From Halogranum rubrum (GTDB lineage Archaea; Halobacteriota; Halobacteria; Halobacteriales; Haloferacaceae), in the NCBI RefSeq assembly GCF_900114455.1, contig NZ_FOTC01000001.1, positions 395,048 through 459,047 of the forward strand: a DNA stretch of 64,000 bases, in the 5' to 3' direction. Shown here piece after piece: positions 56,901 to 63,799 of the stretch. Position 1 is the stretch's first letter; each line of letters begins with the position of its first letter. The notes under the pieces were generated by a model, which saw only the letters and a program-made list of their open reading frames with translations, did not search any database and was not told the DNA's origin. The translations under genes were made by a program, and so were the position numbers.

Positions 56901-58725
56901 CTTTGACGAGTTCGGACACGAGGAAGGCGTCGGCGTAGTCGTACTCTGCGGCAGCCACGAGGCCCCTAACGAACCGTTGGAACGTAGCGACGTCGTTGTC
57001 ATCACCCGTAATGCCCCACGCGTCGATGAACAAGTGGACAATCCCCGTGAAATCAGCAACGAGCAAGTAGTCGTACTCCCGTCCTGTCTCGACAGTGTCG
57101 TCGATCCAGTACATGCCCAGCAGTTGGCTCAACGCAGGGTCGATACTTCCCACGGAGAGTAGTTCATAGGGATACTGAACCGGAAGACGCACAGAGCCAC
57201 CGCCTGTCGGTTGGTCGCCGTCGCCCATTGCCCCGAGAATTCGATACGAGCGGTCAGACGTGTCATCGACACCGCTGTAGGTGTGAGCCAACTCCAGTTC
57301 CGTTGTGCTGTGTACACGTTCGATTCGTGTGACCGCCCGTTCGTACGTCGTGTAGCCACTCCCACCGGTGCTACGAGCTGCCTGTGGGCCGACATAGGGT
57401 CGGTCAAGTTCGAGTTCAGCTGAATCCGTGACTGCTGCGATCTCGTATCGGGTACGCTGACCATCGACGATGAATATCGCCCCCTCAAGTGCAGCCGTCC
57501 ACGCAGTTCCGATTCCTTCGACAGTCGTCTCCCCGTCTGTGAGCACAACGGTTCCCGTCGTCGGGTGTGCCACTTGCAAGCTGAGTCCCTCGAGTGAGTC
57601 AGCCCACGCTGTTCCCTGTCCAGTCACCGTCGCACTCCCGCTCGTCCGGCTGATGGTTCCGGTCTCCTCGATCGACTGTGGGACGGCGCGTGCAGCCATC
57701 CCTCCATCTGCTGAACCGCCGCTAACGAGACTGGTGAGGCTATCGTGGATTGAGGCGAAAGTATCCGGTCGAATCACATACGGTTGAGCGGTTGCGTCAC
57801 TACCGGCATACGGTCGAGTGAGAACCAACCGGTCGTCCGCAATCACTGTGAGAATGGTGTACGCATCGACGTCCCCGTCAAGCTGCAGTGATTCGCCAAT
57901 CAACTCTGCGGTCCACGATGTGTTCGTGCCTGTGACGAGAGACGAATCAGTAGTTACCGCCACGGTCCCATCGGCCGTCGTCGTCGCTTCCGGAGCAACG
58001 AACCTGCTGGCCGAGCCATAGGCAATGCGATTGCGAGCCATCGTCCGTGCTGCAGAGAGCGACGACGGTGCCGACGTCGCTGGATAGTCGTCGTGTGCGA
58101 CTGGCAGCGACAGTGGTTGGTCGACGCCTGGGACGAACTCCCACCCTTTGTCGAGGGTGTCTGCCCGTGAGGAAAGCCGGACGTCAGTGATGAGGTCAAC
58201 GTCGCCCTCAATTCGGAGTGTCGATATGTAGGGTCCAGGAGTAGACACAGAAATTGTCTGCCGGCTGATTGTTCCAGGGCTGACCGTCGACTCGTCGACA
58301 ATCTCGCCATCTGCTTGCGCTGTAATCGTTGTTCCAGACGTCGTTCCGGCAGTGAACAATACATCGACTTGCCGGATGTAGCTTCGATCAGTGAACTCGA
58401 ACTCAAACCAGTTCGACGCCTGACTCTCGTTGGTATCGGCTGTGGACATTCGGAGCCGAGTCGTATCTGTCGTTGTCGACGTGATGAGGGCTTGACCCTG
58501 GTCAGTAGCGATTGAAATCGGTTTTGACGCCCCCACCCTGCTCGGCCGCCGAAGCAGGTAATGGCCGAATCGAGGATATCCACGAATCGAAGTATTTGCC
58601 CACCGAAGGTGTATCCCAGAATCGAGGTTCGGTGGCCCCTCAACTGGCTGCGTTCCATTCGCAATCCCGATACCAACCCCGGCAAATACTGTGGTGTTTT
58701 GGAACATAGTGCGTTCGCCAGCCAC
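53977..58725 (-). CDS. Giant FN3/repeat protein (1582 aa), first gene of the operon
   Basis: Starts GTG 58725 (MAGERTM) or ATG 58707; a TATA-like GATATTCC is 27 bases before the GTG. Residues 1-230 contain LDSGIHLRWANTSIRGYPRF, a start seen in very large FN3 proteins. Four copies of a repeat of about 60 residues with pattern VTG.GT.WT..L.G......Y.I..V.....L.L.RPY follow near 250-308, 355-395, 400-455 and 943-1005; similar units occur in phage tail and fibre proteins. FN3-like domains surround them (SAPKGVQVYDLPE, PPVITSVNAGH, PPTPPTGTTAEW near 1480). No signal peptide. Structural, perhaps fibre-like, with unknown binding partners. Confidence 0.85.
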   Translation of the reverse strand: MAGERTMFQNTTVFAGVGIGIANGTQPVEGPPNLDSGIHLRWANTSIRGYPRFGHYLLRRPSRVGASKPISIATDQGQALITSTTTDTTRLRMSTADTNESQASNWFEFEFTDRSYIRQVDVLFTAGTTSGTTITAQADGEIVDESTVSPGTISRQTISVSTPGPYISTLRIEGDVDLITDVRLSSRADTLDKGWEFVPGVDQPLSLPVAHDDYPATSAPSSLSAARTMARNRIAYGSASRFVAPEATTTADGTVAVTTDSSLVTGTNTSWTAELIGESLQLDGDVDAYTILTVIADDRLVLTRPYAGSDATAQPYVIRPDTFASIHDSLTSLVSGGSADGGMAARAVPQSIEETGTISRTSGSATVTGQGTAWADSLEGLSLQVAHPTTGTVVLTDGETTVEGIGTAWTAALEGAIFIVDGQRTRYEIAAVTDSAELELDRPYVGPQAARSTGGSGYTTYERAVTRIERVHSTTELELAHTYSGVDDTSDRSYRILGAMGDGDQPTGGGSVRLPVQYPYELLSVGSIDPALSQLLGMYWIDDTVETGREYDYLLVADFTGIVHLFIDAWGITGDDNDVATFQRFVRGLVAAAEYDYADAFLVSELVKGDTDPSPPSAPKGVQVYDLPESTATGTNRDRYAAGLTWALPHVDGRLPVDAPAAYYLWRTALGETPGESSPPEATYTPVGGAESASNFLDAVDPILVTDDATTETVPSWPTEAIYAVDGHRPAGWYSYRLNGSDIFGRHSPVSNPATWFDHETGARTTHAVHPAATAYAVELRTRLPPPPPTGVTATVLDPQDPSSIDEAARAWWDANGEQVALRINWEWPAAFDAQAPDTDAFDCYVELGSLNSHAGRVNTVTQSADISRIETSLAHTRNPAVETTQALPPGAFAGAALHVAGSQFTIVDSGGGADLWVDIRTRAGPDGPLVPASDIECSIAVPPVYTRGTATVVDGTDVVRGSETDWVTAFDGQSFRLAVTGDIYTVAAVESPTRLRLDRPYVAPPNRDDREAVAYAIDHPASTDYSEPTEWTHHVDDVSKSADRPSARSGGDRRYETTVPAPGATGGAFDPGVGPDERPVVHANVGVSARVDTVDGPLRGDVGGPAPVTRVHRDPPAPPVVPPLASELDWATRPDYSDTSYYTIRWERPPSGVNAHIYRTMDRTLFRVDWERRHNDDAFVLSAEQSTYFPVSLRGDDAGLVQRREEIVRRLGDNLTVGSFADAESVYETLEPDELQTLAALPGNEVAFTQLTTNPVSGAATPNVRGPDFEAGDPGPGTQPGVDGVPDTMPVGDALCAYVDGFDGRSRNRYLYRVATVDDAHNRGTAFGDPTPPVQARDGVPPEPPVITSVNAGHPDTTEPGDRQITLRWNSVQSPQLSSYHVYRTDDPDATRDIRLMTDAATLTVPLPVDGDPLTTGKRDGAGVLWTDDDRDPGVEWYYRIVAKDDAGSVSAASSSVGSRSFDTTPPTPPTGTTAEWVRLGPDGTTQPYADPTPTGERWQSAISLTWDTPDDLRVLVEMAVERPSSDFVRVSEWLTGEDSYIAPLDDETLDYHVRLRVLDERGRQTTGTPVSVVAPGGGSS

Positions 58726-58881
58726 GAGTGCACATCGTTCCTAAAGGAATATCGACATGTAACCGGTGGTGACAGATGATGTCACTAGTCAAAATTGAAA
58801 TGCAATAAACACAGACTGTTTAAACTATTCATTCAGCGAGAGTTTGCAAAGCCGCGAGAGTCGTCTCTCTGAGAGGACCGA

Positions 58882-58898
58882 AAAAGTGGTTCTGGCGT
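58882..58898 (+). repeat. 17-base direct repeat left of the HEAT gene
   Basis: AAAAGTGGTTCTGGCGT; perfect copy at 59768-59784. The two copies flank the HEAT-repeat gene. Confidence 0.6.
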
Positions 58899-58959
58899 CT
58901 GGCTGTGCGCTACAAACGTCTTTCGTCGGCATGAGTCCCATGCCAATAAGACACACGCA

Positions 58960-59009
58960 AGCCCCGTCCTCAACGAGCGCGTCAGCGCGAGTAAGACGAG
59001 GTAGTTGAC
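58960..59009 (+). mobile_element. IS605 right-end remnant
   Basis: GCCCCGTCCTCAACGAGCGCG, palindromic GCGTCAGCGC, GCGAGTAAGACGAGG and terminal GTAGTTGAC (59001-59009). Same pattern as 39490-39530; no transposase. Confidence 0.5.
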
Positions 59010-59152
59010 TGACACGAACGCTCGTGGTCTGAGATATCATCCACACAACTTGTGTCGCGATGGGCTTCGGACGAAGCTTGCTCAGTCGGTCTGGCGATCT
59101 CCCAAACAACGAGCCACGTAACCCCAGAGCCAGTACCAGTGAATCAAGCCTC

Positions 59153-59743
59153 TCACTCGTCGCGGGCGTGCATCTCGTCGGCAAACCGTTGCATTATCGA
59201 CTGCAAATCGTTCTCAGCATCGTCAAGATGCATTCCCACTTGGTCACGCGCTTCTACGAGGTGCTTTCGATGCGTCCCACTGTAGTCTGCGGCAAGCTCG
59301 TCAAGAGACGAGTAGAGTGCTTCGACGTGCGCGTCCTCGCCGCAGATTTCATACTCTGTTGCAAGGTGGCTGAGGCCACGCGAAGCGGCGAGTCGAACCC
59401 GACCGTCATCATCCTGTATCGCTCGCAGATAAACGCCAACGAGTGCGTCGCGGTAGTCGCTTGTGGCGTCACCAATCGGCGTGTCGAGTGTCCGCTGTTC
59501 GACTGACCCGTACGCATTGCCAAGGTGGAGTCGTGGATTCAGCGCATCAAGGAACCGAACGACAGACTGTCGCTGGTATCCATCACTGACGTCGTAGAGC
59601 TCACGACAGGACTCGAAGCAGGCGGACAGGAGTGTTGCACGCTCGCGAGGGTCAAGGCCCTTCACCGTGTCAACCGCCCTGTTCACTTGGTTGCTGTCGC
59701 CAGAGTCCACTGCTGCAAGAAGTGTCTCCGGTGTGGGGTCCAT
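59153..59743 (-). CDS. HEAT-repeat protein (196 aa)
   Basis: All-helical protein. RATLLSACFESCRELYDVSD, RQSVVRFLDALNP and DDDGRVRLAASRGLSHLATE are HEAT/armadillo-like helix pairs. No catalytic motif. Such small HEAT proteins are frequent in haloarchaeal accessory DNA and usually mediate protein contacts. It is flanked by a perfect 17-base repeat (58882, 59768), so it may have moved as a unit. Start at ATG 59743. Confidence 0.75.
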   Translation of the reverse strand: MDPTPETLLAAVDSGDSNQVNRAVDTVKGLDPRERATLLSACFESCRELYDVSDGYQRQSVVRFLDALNPRLHLGNAYGSVEQRTLDTPIGDATSDYRDALVGVYLRAIQDDDGRVRLAASRGLSHLATEYEICGEDAHVEALYSSLDELAADYSGTHRKHLVEARDQVGMHLDDAENDLQSIMQRFADEMHARDE

Positions 59744-59767
59744 GGTCCCAGATACGTAAGGACCCCC

Positions 59768-60012
59768 AAAAGTGGTTCTGGCGTGTGCATTCGTCAGTTG
59801 GGAGTGATGGTTCTTGGATTGTTGACCGCGCTTCAGAACCGTGGGACTACTCCCTGTCTACAGACGACCAACGCGGGGACCTTGGGACTGTCTCGGACCT
59901 AGCGGCCCGTGACGACCTCGTGAGATTGCCGGCGTACTCACCGGAACGAAACCCGATTGAAAAGTGCTGGAGACAGATGAAACAAATAGGGGTAGTACGA
60001 TGTCTGTGTTAA
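59768..60012 (+). pseudogene. IS630-family transposase C-terminal remnant
   Basis: The frame reads KWFWRVHSS, DGSWIVDRA, then DLVRLPAYSPERNPIEKCWRQMK, the conserved DDE_3 end with the catalytic Glu (NPIE). The first two Asp and the N-terminus are missing. It stops at 60010-60012. It begins at the second 17-base repeat. Confidence 0.75.
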
Positions 60013-60018
60013 CACACA

Positions 60019-60480
60019 ATGTTCGAAGAAAGACTATCCATCGCTCGGCCGGCGCCGCTGACACGGCTGTTCACGACCGTCCAGTGGGTGTTGACTGCCG
60101 GACTCCTCTATTTCACGCTTGGAAGTGCCGCCGTCCTTGTGGTGAGCGAAATTACCCCACTCTCGACGACGACACTCCTGTTATGGCATCCAGAGTTCCT
60201 TCCGATCACACTGACGACTGCAGTCAGTATGGGAGCCATCGGTGGTGCATTTTGGCCGGTGTTCAACGGCGATTCTGACCAGCGAGAAATCGACCTCCTC
60301 GGCCCTCGATATCGCTGTACGCAGTTGCTCGCTCTTGGAACCGCGTGTTGTATCCCGGTGTCTCTCCTCGGAGTCTTCACGGTGGCAGACTGGTTGACGA
60401 ACGTGTTCGCGCTCGGTGGCACCCTGTTGATACTAGTGTACACCTACGCATACGACGTCGGAGCGGTCTCAGAGGAGTAG
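60019..60480 (+). CDS. Four-helix membrane protein (153 aa)
   Basis: Hydrophobic helices at about 18-40, 60-80, 100-122 and 126-146, with short loops (HPEFLPI, NGDSDQREIDLLGPRYR). No family recognised. It starts 6 bases after the IS630 remnant stop, so it may now be driven by read-through or by its own weak promoter. Function unknown. Confidence 0.7.
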   Translation: MFEERLSIARPAPLTRLFTTVQWVLTAGLLYFTLGSAAVLVVSEITPLSTTTLLLWHPEFLPITLTTAVSMGAIGGAFWPVFNGDSDQREIDLLGPRYRCTQLLALGTACCIPVSLLGVFTVADWLTNVFALGGTLLILVYTYAYDVGAVSEE

Positions 60481-60617
60481 AGCAAACGCAGGGCGTCGAC
60501 CTCACCGGTGCCCTGATAGGAGACGGCGCCCGAACAACAGCAGACTGGGAGCAATCCGCTGAGCTGTTCGGTCGGGGTGAACACGTGGGCCTCTCACAAG
60601 TGACGTTTGCGGCTGGC

Positions 60618-60872
60618 CTATGGATTTTCTTCGCGAGGGTCTTCGACGAATTCGTACAATCCTCGGGCTACTTTTCGAATCCATCCCGCGTCATTCAGTC
60701 GGCGAAGATGATACTCAACGTTCGGCTTCTCCATTTCTGTCTCATCGATAACGTACCGAGGGTTTGCTCTGCCCCAAGGTTTGTTCGACTCACGACCTTG
60801 TTTGAAGACGTTGAGTACGCGGTCGCACGCCTCGGTCGGAGTGAATTCTGTGTTCGGCATTATGCTCTGCAT
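60618..60872 (-). CDS. Winged-helix repressor, PhiH-repressor-like (84 aa)
   Basis: Winged helix: TEACDRVLNVFKQGRESNKP, NVEYHLRRLNDAGWIRKVARGLYEF. This is the small haloarchaeal viral/plasmid repressor type. Starts ATG 60872, or ATG 60860 (MPNTEF), which suits the family better. It is divergent from the three-gene operon at 61049. Two operator-like palindromes of the same sequence class (60861-60873, 60938-60950) lie at its start and in the shared promoter region, which suggests it represses itself and the operon. Confidence 0.8.
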   Translation of the reverse strand: MQSIMPNTEFTPTEACDRVLNVFKQGRESNKPWGRANPRYVIDETEMEKPNVEYHLRRLNDAGWIRKVARGLYEFVEDPREENP

Positions 60873-60873
60873 A
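60861..60873. promoter_or_regulatory. Operator-like palindrome TATGC-TCT-GCATA
   Basis: Perfect 5-base arms with 3-base centre, overlapping the first start codon of the winged-helix gene. Same arms as the site at 60938-60950. Confidence 0.6.
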
Positions 60874-60904
60874 GCGCTCTACACGCAGAAAATCTCACTG
60901 ATAT

Positions 60905-60914
60905 GTTATAAATA
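60905..60914 (-). promoter_or_regulatory. TATA box of the winged-helix repressor gene
   Basis: TATTTATAAC on the minus strand lies between the two operators; transcription would start near 60883, just before the operator at 60861-60873. Confidence 0.5.
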
Positions 60915-60937
60915 CTGTGGAGATTAGTGCTATACAC

Positions 60938-60950
60938 TATGCAAAGCATA
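60938..60950. promoter_or_regulatory. Operator-like palindrome TATGC-AAA-GCATA
   Basis: Extends by one base on each side to CTATGC/GCATAG (60937-60951). A TTTTAA box (60953-60958) for the rightward operon follows immediately, so occupancy would block it. Confidence 0.65.
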
Positions 60951-61048
60951 GTTTTAACCTACTGGCCATAGTAGATGTGACTAAGCACGGAAAGTCATCG
61001 CAGAATGGCCCGGCGCTGGAACGCCGAACCGTGCTTCCAGGAAGAAGC

Positions 61049-61333
61049 ATGACAATCTCTACACCGCTACGTCAAGAACTTGACGCTCGAACTGACCGTA
61101 GTCACTATCTCGGAACTGACTCCAAGGGGCGCGAGCACTACTGTGATGCGCGATATCACGTCGTTTGGGTCGTCGTTGATGACACTCTCGTACACGCTGA
61201 GTCAACGGCTGTCTCGACGTGGGTTCAGTATATCACCGCCCACAAGACAGTGAGTTGGAAAACCTGCACCTACGATGACCGTCCGTTCGTGGTATGGCTC
61301 ACTCACACACTCAAGAAGGAGGGGGGTGCCTGA
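61049..61333 (+). CDS. Uncharacterised 94-aa protein, first gene of a small operon
   Basis: From ATG 61049; a longer ORF from 60917 lacks coding character in its first 44 codons. MTISTPLRQELDARTD then SKGREHYCDARYHVVWVVVD. A compact alpha/beta protein typical of haloarchaeal plasmid and virus gene strings. Its stop (61331-61333) overlaps the start of a 26-codon ORF by one base. The divergent repressor and operators suggest repression. No function known. Confidence 0.7.
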   Translation: MTISTPLRQELDARTDRSHYLGTDSKGREHYCDARYHVVWVVVDDTLVHAESTAVSTWVQYITAHKTVSWKTCTYDDRPFVVWLTHTLKKEGGA

Positions 61334-61413
61334 TGAACAGAGTTGAGAGGGATGCGTGGGCTCTCTATGGTCGTCTCAATTCGCTCAACTCATGTGTCGA
61401 GGGACGGCAATGA
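61333..61413 (+). CDS. 26-aa ORF overlapping both neighbours
   Basis: ATG at 61333 shares a base with the preceding TGA, and its TGA (61411-61413) overlaps the next ATG (61410) by four bases. The peptide is MNRVERDAWALYGRLNSLNS plus CVEGRQ, likely helical. The double overlap is what a coupled gene or a translational relay would show; otherwise a chance ORF. Confidence 0.5.
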   Translation: MNRVERDAWALYGRLNSLNSCVEGRQ

Positions 61414-61976
61414 CAGACCGAGGCGAACGATATGAGACCGCTCGTCGCATCGACGCAGATATCTCGAATCCACAGCAGCAAGCCCAGATTGCGGTGGTTC
61501 GCTTCATTCACACCGTCGCTGACACAACAGACGATGTCGACGTTGGGACTGTCGAGGCGGCACTCCACGCTGCAGATACGATTGTTGACCTCCAAGCGAC
61601 GAACGAGCGGCTCAAAGAGCGCGTCGCCGAGCTTGAACGGGAGGTCACCCCACAACTTGACGCCAAATCCTATATGCAACTTACCCGTCCAGAGAAAGTT
61701 CAGCGTCTCCGTGAGGCACTTGCCACGCAAGCAGCCACGCGCAACAACCGGAAGGCGCAGATGGACTACAAAGACGTCACGTGGCTCTTTGATGGAAATC
61801 CCTCACCCGGCCACGCGTACGATTTGATGGAACTCGCGGGGCAAGCTGCGGGGTTCGTATACGACACTCCTCGCAGTGATAGCGGGAACAAACGAATTCG
61901 CGTTGATCTCGATGCGGTGAAAGACGAGGCGGTGTTTCACGCCGCGAACAACGCCTCCTCGGGTGGGACGGTCTGA
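61410..61976 (+). CDS. Uncharacterised 188-aa protein with coiled-coil and DNA-binding-like end
   Basis: From ATG 61410. Helices at 25-60, a coiled coil ATNERLKERVAELEREV (about 70-87), then YMQLTRPEKVQRLREALATQ and a C-terminal MDYKDVTWLFDGNPSPGHAY domain with SGNKRIRVDLDAVK. Common in haloarchaeal mobile DNA next to phage-type repressors. No enzymatic motif. Third gene of the coupled operon. Confidence 0.7.
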   Translation: MTDRGERYETARRIDADISNPQQQAQIAVVRFIHTVADTTDDVDVGTVEAALHAADTIVDLQATNERLKERVAELEREVTPQLDAKSYMQLTRPEKVQRLREALATQAATRNNRKAQMDYKDVTWLFDGNPSPGHAYDLMELAGQAAGFVYDTPRSDSGNKRIRVDLDAVKDEAVFHAANNASSGGTV

Positions 61977-62141
61977 GATGACGATTTCTCACCCGGTCGT
62001 CCCACCGCCAGTGGACGCACTGATAGTTCAGTTGTGTTGTACTGTGTATGTATGTCGTCGGTAGCTGTGGGTACGTCGGCTGTGGGACGGAGTGGAACGC
62101 TCGTGCTGACCGTGAACGCGGTTGGATGCATTATTCGCGTC

Positions 62142-62300
62142 GTAAATTGCCTCGGGGTCAAGCCCCGAGGCTTTCGCGTGGACTCCCGTTCTAACCGTTA
62201 ACAACGGTAGGCGCATATTCGCCGTTCACATTCAGCGTCCCGCGATTCAAGCGCACATCTACGGGTGCGCCTCCGTCGTTTGCGTTTTGCCGACGACGGA
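62142..62300 (-). ncRNA. Candidate omega RNA (reRNA) of TnpB
   Basis: By analogy with other IS605/IS1341 elements, the 3' end of tnpB and the right-end hairpin (62150-62170) form the guide scaffold. The guide would be the roughly 16 bases next to the right end (62126-62141, minus strand). No direct evidence beyond position and the hairpin. Confidence 0.35.
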
Positions 62301-63402
62301 GATACTGCAAACCGATGTTCTTTGAAGCGTTGTAGTCTGCGTGGTTCTCGTATCCACACTTCTGACAACAGAACGATTCACCAGACCGATTGTCGCCGTG
62401 GGTAAACCCACACGTCGAACACCGCTTAGACGTGTTCCGAGGGTCAACCTGCACGACTTCTACGCCGTACTCCTCGGCTTTGTAATCGACGTACTCGTAG
62501 AGGCGTCGGAACGCCCAAACGTGTTGCCACGTCGCCTTCGGGATGTTCTCCCGAATGTGGGTCAAGTCCTCGAACACGATGTGTGAGCAGTCGTGTTCGA
62601 CCGACTCCTCGATGAGTTCGTTCGCCACCGTGTGTAGGTATATCTCGAAACGTCCAGTCTCTTTACGACCCACTGATTCGCTGTTCTCGTGAGCGTAACG
62701 CGAACCACACTGTTGGAGCGACCCCCGGCGATTCTCGTACTCTCTGCGCCAGTGGTTGAACTCGTCTGCCGACCAGAAACGCCCTGTCGAAGCGACGGCG
62801 ATGTTGTTGACGCCCAAATCCACACCAAGGACTGTTCTGTGCTTGGTATCGGATTCAGGTTCGTCATCTGCTTCGACCTTCCGCATGGAAACGTGCAAGT
62901 ACCATTCACCGTCTCGGTACTGCAAGTGCGCCATCCGAAACTCGAAGTCCTCGTCGGAGATGTACTTTGTCGGCGGTTTCTCCGAGTCGTCGGGGAGGAT
63001 GTAGTCGCACTCGATTCTGCCGTCTACGGTGGAGAGGGATACGTGGTCGCGGTGGAACGTCGCACTGCGTTTGTCGTACACCGCGCTGTCCGCTGAGAAG
63101 TAGGGTCGTGACGTGTTCTCTCCGCGCTTGAGGCGTTCGACTCCGCTTTTGACGGCTTCGACCGCTCGTCGAATCCCTTTCTGAACGAGGTTGGCGGTGA
63201 GGTTGGTTTCGTCGCGGAGTTGGTCGTACAGGGCGCGTTCGGCTTTGGCTTTGGATGTGACGTGGTATCCGTCGTCGCCGTGCCAGCACCACTCGCTTGC
63301 GGTGTTGGCGCAGTGTTTGAACTGCTCGACTGTCTCGCGGAGGAGTGGGTCGGCCCCTTCGGGAGTGTCGAGTTTGATGACGGCGGTTCGACGGTATTCC
63401 AC
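62191..63402 (-). CDS. tnpB: RNA-guided nuclease-type transposon protein TnpB (IS1341 family)
   Basis: 403 residues from GTG 63402 (an upstream ATG is directly followed by a stop). RuvC residues are complete: LGVDLGVNNIAV (Asp), IVFEDLTHIREN (Glu) and HADYNASKNIG (Asp). The zinc ribbon CSTCG...CQKCG lies between the second and third. The N-terminal OrfB_IS605 domain precedes. Intact by eye, so it could be an active RNA-guided DNA nuclease acting on the empty donor site, as for other TnpB proteins. No tnpA is present, so mobility would need help from another element. Confidence 0.93.
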   Translation of the reverse strand: MEYRRTAVIKLDTPEGADPLLRETVEQFKHCANTASEWCWHGDDGYHVTSKAKAERALYDQLRDETNLTANLVQKGIRRAVEAVKSGVERLKRGENTSRPYFSADSAVYDKRSATFHRDHVSLSTVDGRIECDYILPDDSEKPPTKYISDEDFEFRMAHLQYRDGEWYLHVSMRKVEADDEPESDTKHRTVLGVDLGVNNIAVASTGRFWSADEFNHWRREYENRRGSLQQCGSRYAHENSESVGRKETGRFEIYLHTVANELIEESVEHDCSHIVFEDLTHIRENIPKATWQHVWAFRRLYEYVDYKAEEYGVEVVQVDPRNTSKRCSTCGFTHGDNRSGESFCCQKCGYENHADYNASKNIGLQYLRRRQNANDGGAPVDVRLNRGTLNVNGEYAPTVVNG

Positions 63403-63430
63403 TGTGTTTCACATATTGGGTTGTGGTTAT

Positions 63431-63799
63431 TTAACAGCTGGGAGTCGGCCTGCCTTCGTAGCGTGGTTTGTGTACCGAGTTGTCGGCTTCCTCCCCGAGG
63501 TCAAGCCTCGGGGCATCCGCCTTGACTTTTCTGTGAAATCCCGTATTCGGGTCTGAATAGTTAATCTGGAACCAATCGTGAGGATCCTGACGATACCACT
63601 TGACTGTGAGCTCCGGCGACTCAGGACCTGTCGGTGGGTCAAGTCGGTGAGAATCGAAAGTCGCTCGTAACTGTTTGGCCTCGATATCGTCTGGAACGTA
63701 CTCAACGGCCTCAATCTGAGGGATTCGGTCGAGAACGTCACGCTTCAGTTGAGCGTAGAGATTTGCGTTTGGGTCACCGCCTGGGTGCGGAACAGACAT
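63431..63799 (-). pseudogene. TumE-like (DUF6516) gene, cut by the tnpB element (copy 2)
   Basis: The native part runs from MSVPHPGGDPN (63799) to PNTGFH (63533) and includes ELTVKWYRQDPHDWFQINYS, typical of TumE-like (DUF6516) proteins. The next residues, RKVKADAPRLDLGEEADNSV, are the translated left end of the IS605 element. So about 90 native codons remain and the conserved C-terminal His/Asp part is missing. It starts 3 bases after the DUF7342-like stop. Confidence 0.75.

Larger units (their letters stand above)
58726..59152. other. Intergenic stretch with IS-derived pieces
   Basis: It holds the promoter of the giant operon at the left end, one copy of a 17-base repeat (58882-58898), a GGCATG/CATGCC hairpin (58928-58944) and an IS605 right end (58960-59009). 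No supported gene. Confidence 0.45.
62142..63532 (-). mobile_element. IS605/IS1341-type element with tnpB only
   Basis: Contains one tnpB and no tnpA. Its left end has a CCCCGAGG-TCAAG-CCTCGGGG hairpin (63493-63513); its right end has the matching CCTCGGGG/CCCCGAGG hairpin (62150-62170) followed by ATTTAC at 62147-62142. The left end abuts TTTCAC of the TumE-like gene, a plausible target/TAM of the TTCAC type. About 1.39 kb. Confidence 0.7.

Noticed and set aside
45267..58725. Complete contractile injection system or provirus
   Set aside because: No sheath, tube, baseplate, AAA+ ATPase, capsid, portal or terminase gene is visible in the window; only the giant proteins and PLD enzyme are present.
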